5,299 nt of DNA from DAIOGN01 sp036745245. Its GTDB lineage: Bacteria > Zixibacteria > MSB-5A5 > JAUVRN01. The stretch covers positions 1 through 5,299 of the forward strand of contig DAIOGN010000176.1 of the NCBI GenBank assembly GCA_036745245.1, in the 5' to 3' direction. The notes beneath the pieces are model-generated. The model did not search any database. It saw only the letters and a list, made by a program, of their open reading frames with translations, and was not told the origin of the DNA. The first letter of the stretch is position 1; each line of letters starts with the position of its first letter. The translations under genes were made by a program, and so were the position numbers. Positions 1 to 5,165 of this stretch are shown here, one piece after another.

Positions 1-250
1 GGAGAGCTCCGGCCTGACCGGTGAGGCCGCCGCCATGCACTCTCGCCTGGATGTCGACCTTGCCCACCAGCTCGAGGGCTTCGAGCGGCTGCTGCACCAT
101 CATCATGAGGGTGTCGCGGCACAGGTAGGCCCGGGCGTCGCGTTTGTTGATCTCGAAGCGGCCGGTGCCGGTGCGAACGCGCACCACCGCCACCGCGTTT
201 TTCCGCCGCCCTGTGGCGCGGGACAGTCCGGGAACGTCCGTTATGCTCAT
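1..250 (-). CDS. rpsI: 30S ribosomal protein S9, N-terminal 83 residues (cut by window edge)
   Basis: This encodes ribosomal protein S9 of the small subunit, whose C-terminal tail reaches the P-site tRNA in known ribosomes; that tail lies outside the window. The visible part starts MSITDVPGLSRATGRRKNAV, where TGRRK near residues 13-17 is the conserved S9 N-terminal motif. FEINKRDARAYL (32-43), QQPLEAL (53-59) and GGGLTGQAGA (73-82) follow, the last being the start of the S9 family signature. The ATG at 248-250 gives a 12-residue lead before TGRRK, slightly longer than usual; an earlier start inside the N gap cannot be excluded. Its ribosome binding site would lie in the gap. It follows rplM on the same strand, the standard L13-S9 operon order. 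Identification is secure; only the 3' end is missing. Confidence 0.96.
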   Translation of the reverse strand, partial: MSITDVPGLSRATGRRKNAVAVVRVRTGTGRFEINKRDARAYLCRDTLMMMVQQPLEALELVGKVDIQARVHGGGLTGQAGAL

Positions 251-254
251 GCCG

Positions 255-264
255 NNNNNNNNNN
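255..264. other. Assembly gap (10 Ns) between rplM and rpsI
   Basis: Ten unknown bases sit exactly where the rplM stop codon and the rpsI ribosome binding site should be. If the length is literal, rplM would run in frame into the rpsI ATG, so its stop would have to occupy 260-262 or 257-259, the only wholly unknown codons in that frame. Ten Ns is often a placeholder length, so the true spacing should be regarded as unknown. Confidence 0.98.
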
Positions 265-724
265 CCTTCTGCCTCTTGCGTGTGACGAGATTCAGCGCGG
301 CGGGCTGTTGCGCCCGGTGCGGGTGCTCGGGGCCCGCGTACACGCGCAGCTTGGTGAGGAGTTTGCGCCCGAGGCGGGTCTTGGGGAGCATGCCCCACAC
401 CGCCTTCTCGATGACCTTCTCCGGCTGTTCGGTGCGCATCTGCAGAAACGACTTCTGCCGGAGCCCCTGGGGATGGTGCGTATGCCAGGTGTAGGTCTTG
501 AGCTGCTCCTTGCGGCCCGAGAGCACCACTTTGGAGGCGTTCAACACGATCACATGGTCGCCCGTGTCGAGGTGCGGCGTAAACGTCCGTTTGTGTTTAC
601 CCCGCAGGCGCCGGGCCACTTCGGAGGCGAGGCGGCCGAGAATCTGACCGGTGGCGTCCACGACGTGCCAGTCGCTGCGCAGTTCGGCGGCCGGAGGTAG
701 ATAAGTTTTGCCAGTGGCTTTCAT
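265..724 (-). CDS. rplM: 50S ribosomal protein L13 (3' end lost in assembly gap)
   Basis: This is ribosomal protein L13, an early-assembling large-subunit protein that binds 23S rRNA. The 153 visible residues include WHVVDATGQILGRLAS (19-34), RLRGKHKRTFTPHLDTGD (39-56), VLNASKV (60-66), GMLPKTRLGR (111-120) and YAGPEHPHRAQQP (129-141), all characteristic of L13. The start is ATG 722-724, followed by KATGKTY; only a weak purine run (GGGAAAG) lies upstream. The E. coli protein ends soon after the AQQP motif, whereas this one carries a basic tail (ALNLVTRKRQK) that runs into the Ns, so it is at least 153 residues. It is the first gene of the rplM-rpsI operon, behind a promoter at 753-780. The stop codon is not visible. 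Confidence 0.96.
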
Positions 725-752
725 GTCTTTCCCAGGTTTCTCAAAACCCCTT

Positions 753-780
753 ATTTTATTGCTACGACTGGGCTTGTCAA
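753..780 (-). promoter_or_regulatory. Sigma70-like promoter of rplM-rpsI
   Basis: On the minus strand a perfect -35 box TTGACA (775-780) is followed after 16 bases by TAAAAT (753-758), one mismatch from TATAAT. Shifting by one base gives AAAATA at 17-base spacing. Transcription would begin near 746, leaving a leader of about 20 bases before the rplM ATG at 724, too short for a structured L13-type autoregulatory leader. An interrupted dyad, GGCC-TAATT-GGCC (781-793 on the plus strand), sits directly upstream of the -35 box. The promoter lies just past the terminator of the preceding gene, as expected for an independent operon. Confidence 0.75.
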
Positions 781-830
781 GGCCTAATTGGCCGCTCTCG
801 GGGTGCAGTCTCCGAAGGAGGGGTGATTCT

Positions 831-863
831 GAAAAGGAAAGCCGGGGCCCGGGGGCCCCGGCT
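831..863 (-). terminator. Rho-independent terminator of the glutamate dehydrogenase gene
   Basis: Two perfectly complementary 11-base arms (840-850 and 853-863) form a very GC-rich hairpin; the nominal 2-base loop means the top base pairs will open. Reading on the minus strand, the stem is followed by TTTCCTTTTC (840-831), a T-rich tract interrupted by CC. It begins 25 bases after the dehydrogenase stop codon. It separates that gene from the rplM promoter and fits a classical intrinsic terminator for minus-strand transcription. On the plus strand no T-run follows the stem, so it is unlikely to be bidirectional. Confidence 0.85.
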
Positions 864-888
864 CAGTGTCCGGCGCGAGGGAGGTGGG

Positions 889-2184
889 TTAGACCCAGCC
901 GCGCAGCTTCATCGCCTCCGCCACCCTCTGCACAGCCACCAGGTAGGCCGCCAGCCGCATGTGAACTTCGAACCGCTTGTGCATCTCGTACACGTCGGCA
1001 AACGCCTTCGTCATCTTCTTGTCCAGTCGCTGGTGCACCTCGTCCAGCTCCCAGTAGTAGTTGTAGGCGTTCTGGACCTGCTCGAAGTAGCTCACCGTGA
1101 CCCCCCCGGCATTGCACAGGAAGTCGGGGATCACGAACCGGTTGTTCTTGAAGAGGATCTGGTCGGCTTCCGGCGTGGTGGGGCCGTTGGCCAGTTCCGC
1201 GATAATTCTCGCCTTCACGCGATCGGCATTCTTCTCCGTGATGACGTTTTCGAGGGCCGACGGAAACAGCACCATCACGTCGAGCTCCAGCACCTCTTCG
1301 TTGGAGATGGGCATCGTCCCGGGCGTGCCCACGACCGAACCGGTCTTGCGCTTGTGTTCGTTCAGCTTCTCCGGATCGAGTCCGTCCTTGTTCATGGCGC
1401 CGCCGCGCGAGTCCGTCACGGCGATCACCTTCATCCCCAGGAGTTCCCGGGAGAGCGTGGCCGCATAGTAGCCGGCGTTGCCGTACCCCTGGATGGCGCA
1501 CGTGGCGCCCTTGAGATTCAACCCGAGCTGCCGGGCCGCTTCGCGCACGGTGTAGACGCCTCCGCGCGCCGTGGCGTCGCCTCGTCCCTGCGAACCGCCC
1601 AGGGGCAGAGGCTTGCCGGTGATGACGCCCGGGGCCTTCTGTCCGTGCGCCTTCTCAAATTCATCGAGCATCCACGCCATGATCTGCGGCGTCGTGTACA
1701 CGTCGGGCGCCGGCACGTCGATGACCGGACCCACGAAGTGCGCGAGCTTACTGAAGAACGCCCTCGAAATGCGTTCGAGTTCGCCTTCGGAGAGTTCCTT
1801 GGGATTGCAGATCACGCCGCCCTTGCCGCCCCCCAGCGGAATGTCAACCACGGCGGTCTTCCAGGTCATCCACGCCGACAGAGCACGCACCGTGTCGATC
1901 GTCTCGTCCGGATGGAAGCGAATGCCGCCCTTGCACGGTCCGCGGGCATCGTTGTACTGCACACGGAAACCGTGGAACACCTGGACTCGACCGTCGTCCA
2001 TCTTCACCGGAAAGGTGAGATGCAGCTCCCGCATCGGCCAGCGCAGGGCCTCCGCGGTGCCACGGTCGAGTTCGAGTTTGCGCGCCGCTTCATCGAGCTG
2101 GCGCTGTGCAATTTTAAACGGATTCAGCTTGTCCGAGTCGCTCAAGACGCGCTCGGCCGCTGCAACCACCTGTGTCGCATTCAT
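889..2184 (-). CDS. gdhA: Glutamate dehydrogenase, hexameric Glu/Leu/Phe/Val dehydrogenase family
   Basis: The predicted enzyme interconverts glutamate and 2-oxoglutarate plus ammonium using NAD(P)H in the cytoplasm, linking nitrogen assimilation to the TCA cycle. At 431 residues it matches the roughly 420-residue class of Bacillus RocG/GudB and Thermotoga enzymes. Substrate-domain residues are present: K85 in CKGGIRFHP, K109 in MTWKTAV, catalytic K121 in PLGGGKGG, and D161 in PAPDVYT. The nucleotide-binding Rossmann fold shows GYGNAG (233-238), with D258 in VTDSRGG at the end of the second strand. D258 fits NAD or dual cofactor use but does not prove it. A serine equivalent to the substrate-binding serine lies in GGVTVSYFE (S365). 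The ATG at 2182-2184 has a very strong Shine-Dalgarno sequence. A terminator follows. A leucine/phenylalanine dehydrogenase is less likely given the length and motifs. The symbol is generic; gudB or rocG would be equally possible. Confidence 0.93.
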   Translation of the reverse strand: MNATQVVAAAERVLSDSDKLNPFKIAQRQLDEAARKLELDRGTAEALRWPMRELHLTFPVKMDDGRVQVFHGFRVQYNDARGPCKGGIRFHPDETIDTVRALSAWMTWKTAVVDIPLGGGKGGVICNPKELSEGELERISRAFFSKLAHFVGPVIDVPAPDVYTTPQIMAWMLDEFEKAHGQKAPGVITGKPLPLGGSQGRGDATARGGVYTVREAARQLGLNLKGATCAIQGYGNAGYYAATLSRELLGMKVIAVTDSRGGAMNKDGLDPEKLNEHKRKTGSVVGTPGTMPISNEEVLELDVMVLFPSALENVITEKNADRVKARIIAELANGPTTPEADQILFKNNRFVIPDFLCNAGGVTVSYFEQVQNAYNYYWELDEVHQRLDKKMTKAFADVYEMHKRFEVHMRLAAYLVAVQRVAEAMKLRGWV

Positions 2185-2190
2185 GTTGTT

Positions 2191-2213
2191 CCTCCCTCCC
2201 GGCGCGTGCCGGG
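2191..2213 (-). promoter_or_regulatory. Strong Shine-Dalgarno sequence and adjacent GC hairpin before gdhA
   Basis: On the minus strand GGGAGGGAGG (2200-2191) ends six bases before the gdhA ATG, giving a near-ideal GGAGG site. Directly upstream a perfect 6-bp stem CCCGGC/GCCGGG (arms 2208-2213 and 2198-2203, four-base loop) overlaps the distal three Gs of that purine run. The proximal GGAGG (2195-2191) stays free, so the hairpin would not mask the site fully. No T-run follows, so it is not a terminator. Any regulatory role is inference. Confidence 0.6.
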
Positions 2214-2346
2214 TGGTCTGTTGAGCCCGTTTGAAGAATCGGTCGCAGCGGGGTGGAATGCAAGCTGAAATCGGATCAGTTGACTAATTTATCAGGTGTT
2301 TCTAACGTTCTGCCGGACAACAGGTTATAGTGTACATTTGGTGTCA

Positions 2347-2760
2347 CTAACGGTCCTTCCCGTGTTGACGCGCAATGTCCACGCGATTCTTGGCCCGGTA
2401 GTAGGCTTTCTCGGCGCGCACGCGGTCGAGTCCCGCTTCGGGATGCGCCAGCCGCTCGCGCGAGCGCTGGAGCGCTTCCTGTGCGCGCGCCAGATCGATC
2501 GCCGACGGCTCCTCCACCGCTTCCGCAAGCAGCGTGGCGTGATTGTGCGACACTTCGAAGAAGCCTCCCGACACGGAGAGAATCCTCGGCGTGCCTCCGG
2601 GGGTCTCCGTGATGCGCAATTCGCCGGGAGCCACCGCTGTGAGCAGGGGCGCGTGCCCGGTGAGCACACCGAGATATCCTTCGGTTCCCGGCAGAACGAT
2701 CGACGCACACTCGCCGTCGAAGTACGGTCGTTCCGGGGTGACGACGGTCAGCCTGAACAT
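2347..2760 (-). CDS. atpC: F1F0 ATP synthase epsilon subunit
   Basis: This is the epsilon subunit of the F1 central stalk, which sits on gamma, contacts the c-ring and can inhibit ATP hydrolysis through its C-terminal helices. The 137 residues have the usual two-part layout: a beta-sandwich (about 1-85) with PGTEGYLGVLTGHAPLL (24-40) and SGGFFEVSHNHATLLAEAVE (64-83), then a helical hairpin (about 86-137). Residues 88-93, IDLARA, match the I(L)DxxRA ATP-binding motif known from Bacillus epsilon subunits. The ATG at 2758-2760 begins one base after the beta stop (TGAGATG). There is only a weak AAGG upstream, so translation is probably coupled to atpD. It ends in tandem stops TAG (2347-2349) and TGA (2344-2346). 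No terminator is evident downstream. Confidence 0.94.
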   Translation of the reverse strand: MFRLTVVTPERPYFDGECASIVLPGTEGYLGVLTGHAPLLTAVAPGELRITETPGGTPRILSVSGGFFEVSHNHATLLAEAVEEPSAIDLARAQEALQRSRERLAHPEAGLDRVRAEKAYYRAKNRVDIARQHGKDR

Positions 2761-2761
2761 C

Positions 2762-4177
2762 TCAGGAGGCCTTGCCCTTCATCCGTTCGTGTTTCTCCAT
2801 GGCTTCTTCGATCGTGCCCACCATGTAGAATGCCTGTTCCGGCAGCTCGTCCACTTCGCCGCCCACGAGTTTCTTGAAGCCCTTAATCGTGTCTTCGATC
2901 TTCACATAGCGTCCCGCAATGCCCGTGAACTGTTCGGCCACGAAGAAGGGCTGGGACAGAAACCTCTGGATCTTGCGCGCACGATTCACCGTAAGCCGGT
3001 CGTCCTCGGAGAGCTCGTCCATGCCCAGAATCGCGATGATGTCCTGGAGGTCCTTGTACCGCTGCAACACGCGCTGCACTTCACGCGCCACGCCGTAGTG
3101 CTCCTCGCCCACCACGAGGGGGTCGAGAATGCGCGACGTGGAGGCGAGGGGATCCACGGCCGGGTAGATGCCCAGTTCGGCGATCTGGCGCGAGAGCACG
3201 GTGGTGGCGTCCAGATGCGAGAACGTGGTGGCCGGCGCCGGATCGGTAAGATCATCCGCGGGAACGTAGATCGCCTGCACGGACGTGACCGAGCCGTGCT
3301 CCGTCGAGGTGACGCGCTCCTGGAGATCGCCCATCTCCGTCGCGAGCGTCGGCTGGTAGCCGACGGCGCTCGGCATGCGGCCGAGCAGCGCCGACACCTC
3401 GGAGCCCGCCTGCACGAAGCGGAAGATGTTGTCGATGAACAGGAGTACGTCCTGGTGCGCTTCGTCGCGGAAGTACTCCGCCATCGTGAGGCCCGACAGG
3501 CCCACGCGCAGGCGCGCGCCGGGGGGCTCGTTCATCTGGCCGAACATGAGCGCGGTCTTCGCAATGACTCCTGATTCCTTCATTTCGAGCCAGAGGTCGT
3601 TTCCTTCGCGCGTGCGCTCGCCCACTCCGCAGAACACGGAGTAGCCGCCGTGCTGGGTGGCGATGTTGCGAATGAGCTCCTGGATGATCACGGTCTTGCC
3701 CACGCCCGCGCCGCCGAACAGCCCCACCTTCCCCCCCTTGGAGTACGGCTCGAGCAGGTCGATCACCTTGATGCCGGTCTCGAACATCTCGGCTTCGGTG
3801 GCCTGGTCGTGGAACGCGGGGGCGGGGCGATGAATGGGCCACCGCGGCACGTCAGGTCCGATGGGCTCCAGATCGTCGAGCGGTTGACCGAGCAGATTAA
3901 AGATTCGTCCCAAAGAGCGCTCGCCCACGGGCACGGTGATGGGGCTGCCCAGGTCGAGGGCCTCCATGCCGCGCACCAGGCCGTCGGTGGAGGCCAGCGC
4001 CACGCAACGCACCACGTTGTCTCCGAGGTGCAGAGCCACTTCCACCGTGAGATCGATGCCACGCGCCGCATCCTTGATGCGGATGGCGTTGAGCAGAGGC
4101 GGCAACTTGTCCGAATCGAACGAACAGTCCACAGTGGGACCGATCACCTGCACCACTTTACCCACGTTGCTAGACAC
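2762..4177 (-). CDS. atpD: F1F0 ATP synthase catalytic beta subunit
   Basis: This is the catalytic subunit of F1, alternating with alpha around gamma and making ATP on the cytoplasmic side of the membrane. The 471 residues are full length. Visible motifs are the Walker A GGAGVGKT (155-162; K161, T162), the catalytic glutamate E187 in GERTREGNDL, Walker B LLFIDN (245-250, D249), adenine-pocket Y338 in GIYPAVDP, the alpha/beta signature PAVDPLASTS (339-348), and the gamma-contacting DELSEDD loop (387-393), a small variant of the usual DELSEED. The start is GTG at 4175-4177, chosen for its Shine-Dalgarno sequence and because SSNVGKVVQVIGPTVD is the usual beta N-terminus. It lies 35 bases after the acetyltransferase gene and is followed by atpC with one base between. 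Nothing suggests inactivation. Confidence 0.98.
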   Translation of the reverse strand: MSSNVGKVVQVIGPTVDCSFDSDKLPPLLNAIRIKDAARGIDLTVEVALHLGDNVVRCVALASTDGLVRGMEALDLGSPITVPVGERSLGRIFNLLGQPLDDLEPIGPDVPRWPIHRPAPAFHDQATEAEMFETGIKVIDLLEPYSKGGKVGLFGGAGVGKTVIIQELIRNIATQHGGYSVFCGVGERTREGNDLWLEMKESGVIAKTALMFGQMNEPPGARLRVGLSGLTMAEYFRDEAHQDVLLFIDNIFRFVQAGSEVSALLGRMPSAVGYQPTLATEMGDLQERVTSTEHGSVTSVQAIYVPADDLTDPAPATTFSHLDATTVLSRQIAELGIYPAVDPLASTSRILDPLVVGEEHYGVAREVQRVLQRYKDLQDIIAILGMDELSEDDRLTVNRARKIQRFLSQPFFVAEQFTGIAGRYVKIEDTIKGFKKLVGGEVDELPEQAFYMVGTIEEAMEKHERMKGKAS

Positions 4178-4184
4178 AGACCCG

Positions 4185-4190
4185 CTCCTT
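4185..4190 (-). promoter_or_regulatory. Shine-Dalgarno sequence fixing the GTG start of atpD
   Basis: AAGGAG on the minus strand lies seven bases before the GTG at 4177. No ATG in that frame precedes the conserved beta N-terminus closely, so this site decides the non-ATG start. It lies in the 35-base spacer after the acetyltransferase stop, so atpD can be initiated independently. Confidence 0.8.
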
Positions 4191-4212
4191 ACTTAGAGTG
4201 AATGCACACATC

Positions 4213-4620
4213 CTACACCATGTGCCGCCATCGCGACAACGCGGCGGGCTCGTCGTGGAACCCGCGCTTCACAAACTTGACCCGCACCCAGTCGGTCTCC
4301 GTGACGATCAGCTGATGCCTGAAGTGACCGAACTCGTCTTCGTACCGGTCGAACAATTCCTTGCCCACGCCCTGGTGATGGAACTCCGGATGCACCAGAA
4401 ACCCCTGAACGTAGGCGACCCACACGAGGTCGGTGAGGACGTGCAGAAGACCCACGAGCCTTTTCCCATCCCAGGCGGTGACGATCCAGGTGCTCTGGGA
4501 GACCGACCGGTACAGCGACTCCTCCGATTCGGCCGGCGCCTCGCCGGAACTCTGATGGAGGGCCCACAGGTCAGAAGCGGCCGGCGCCTCGCCCACGCGG
4601 TAGTCGATGGCGTGACTCAT
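4213..4620 (-). CDS. GNAT-family N-acetyltransferase inside the atp operon
   Basis: This encodes a 135-residue single-domain GNAT protein, predicted to transfer an acetyl group from acetyl-CoA to an amine; the substrate cannot be read from the sequence. Strand beta4 and motif A are clear: AYVQGFLVHPEFHHQGVGKEL (69-89). The pyrophosphate-binding loop is H-H-Q-G-V-G (81-86), with H81 where Arg or Gln is usual. The preceding strands are WIVTAW (45-50) and RLVGLLHVLTD (54-64). A later strand and helix, LIVTETDWVRVKFVKRGF (104-121), resemble the GNAT motif B region with its aromatic end. The ATG at 4618-4620 overlaps the atpG stop (ATGA) and has GGAGG seven bases upstream. The gene lies between gamma and beta, an unusual place. 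The N-terminus holds a short internal duplication (GEAPA at 10-14 and 26-30). It may be an unrelated passenger or may act on nearby proteins. Confidence 0.85.
   Translation of the reverse strand: MSHAIDYRVGEAPAASDLWALHQSSGEAPAESEESLYRSVSQSTWIVTAWDGKRLVGLLHVLTDLVWVAYVQGFLVHPEFHHQGVGKELFDRYEDEFGHFRHQLIVTETDWVRVKFVKRGFHDEPAALSRWRHMV
4530..4593. repeat. 16-base exact direct repeat within the acetyltransferase gene
   Basis: CGGCCGGCGCCTCGCC occurs at 4530-4545 and again at 4578-4593. The copies are 48 bases (16 codons) apart and in frame. They encode GEAPA at residues 26-30 and 10-14, and the protein match extends to GEAPA(A/E)S. Only the ends of the 48-base unit are similar, so this is an old or partial duplication or a chance low-complexity match, not a tandem array. 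Confidence 0.7.
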
Positions 4621-4632
4621 TTCAGCGCCTCC
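4617..4632 (-). promoter_or_regulatory. ATGA stop-start overlap and Shine-Dalgarno for the acetyltransferase
   Basis: The atpG stop TGA (4617-4619) shares bases with the acetyltransferase ATG (4618-4620). A GGAGG (4628-4632 on the minus strand), seven bases upstream, lies inside the last codons of atpG. This is a typical arrangement for translational coupling. It decides the acetyltransferase start and ties its synthesis to that of gamma. Confidence 0.85.
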
Positions 4633-5159
4633 GCACCCCCCACGATCTCGAGCATCTCTTTGGTGATGGACGCCTGGCGTGCCTTGTTGTACTGCAACGT
4701 GAGCGACTCGATCATCTCCTTGGCGTTGGCGGTGGCATTCGACATGGCGAACATGCGCGCCCCGTGCTCGGAGGCCAGCGACTCGGCCAGCGCGATCTGC
4801 ACGCGCGTGAGCGCGAACGACGGCAACAGTCGCCCGTACAGGGTGTTGGCGTCGGGCTCGAAAATGTAGTCGGCGGAGGGCGCCGTCCCCGAGGGCGGCG
4901 TGATGGGCAGAAACGGCTCGAACGTGACACGGTACGATACCGTGGAGATGAACTGAGTGTATAAGAGGTGTACGCGATCCACCTGACCGGAGACAAAAAG
5001 CTCCGTCAGGTAGCGGGTCATCTGCCTCACGCGTTCGAAATTCAGATTCCCCTGCCAGTCCTGGAAGACCTGACCCAGGGGATAGGGACGCGACTTGAAA
5101 TGGTCGTGCCCCTTCTTCCCCACGGCTACGCGATAGGACTGTTGTGCCGGACGCTCCTT
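4617..5159 (-). CDS. atpG: F1F0 ATP synthase gamma subunit, 5'-truncated
   Basis: This encodes the C-terminal about 180 residues of the F1 gamma rotor shaft. Recognisable parts are SYRVAVGKKGHDHF (residues 8-21 of the visible part), equivalent to the conserved Rossmann-like GrKG segment, and the C-terminal coiled-coil helix with SEHGARMFAMSNATANAKEM and the near-terminal NKARQASITKEMLEIVGGAEAL. Full-length gamma is about 285-300 residues, so roughly 110-120 are absent, including the whole N-terminal coiled-coil strand. The frame stays open to the window edge, but beyond about 5160 it only reads the complement of an ABC-F gene, so the upper boundary is approximate. The GTG at 5121-5123 is not a credible start because homology extends upstream of it. 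The stop overlaps the acetyltransferase start. A gamma without its first helix would not function; truncation by a chimeric join is the simplest explanation. Confidence 0.9.
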   Translation of the reverse strand, partial: KERPAQQSYRVAVGKKGHDHFKSRPYPLGQVFQDWQGNLNFERVRQMTRYLTELFVSGQVDRVHLLYTQFISTVSYRVTFEPFLPITPPSGTAPSADYIFEPDANTLYGRLLPSFALTRVQIALAESLASEHGARMFAMSNATANAKEMIESLTLQYNKARQASITKEMLEIVGGAEALK

Positions 5160-5165
5160 CAGGAA
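5150..5165. other. Probable chimeric join between atpG and an ABC-F gene
   Basis: Minus-strand gamma-subunit homology stops and plus-strand ABC-F homology starts within these few bases. Both genes lose their 5' portions at the same point and point away from each other. The exact breakpoint is uncertain because both frames are open through it. KER on the minus strand and LLQEQ on the plus strand are both tolerable in their families. Confidence 0.7.

Noticed and set aside
35..700. Plus-strand open frame opposite rplM and rpsI
   Set aside because: It runs through the N gap and is the exact complement of two certain ribosomal protein genes; no motif or start context supports it.
823..2268. A 481-codon open frame on the plus strand across the glutamate dehydrogenase gene
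   Set aside because: It lies antisense to a gene with full catalytic motifs, has a His/Arg/Val-rich composition typical of GC-rich complements and no recognisable domain. The open frame is explained by codon bias on the other strand.
2324..2352. TATAAC as a -10 box for gdhA
   Set aside because: No -35-like hexamer lies at 15-18 bases upstream (CGTTAG or GTTAGT only) and there is no extended -10 TG; not strong enough to annotate.
2543..3574. Plus-strand 343-codon open frame opposite atpC and atpD
   Set aside because: Antisense shadow of a full-length beta subunit with intact Walker motifs; composition is complement-like.
5121..5123. GTG as the true start of a short gamma-like protein
   Set aside because: Gamma-family residues (SYRVA before VGKKG) continue upstream of it and no Shine-Dalgarno sequence precedes it, so it is an internal codon.
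5100..5156. Plus-strand ATG at 5100-5102 as the start of the ABC-F gene
   Set aside because: The first 18 or so codons read the complement of atpG and do not resemble the ABC-F linker. The family needs several hundred residues before LSGGE, so the gene is truncated here, not started.
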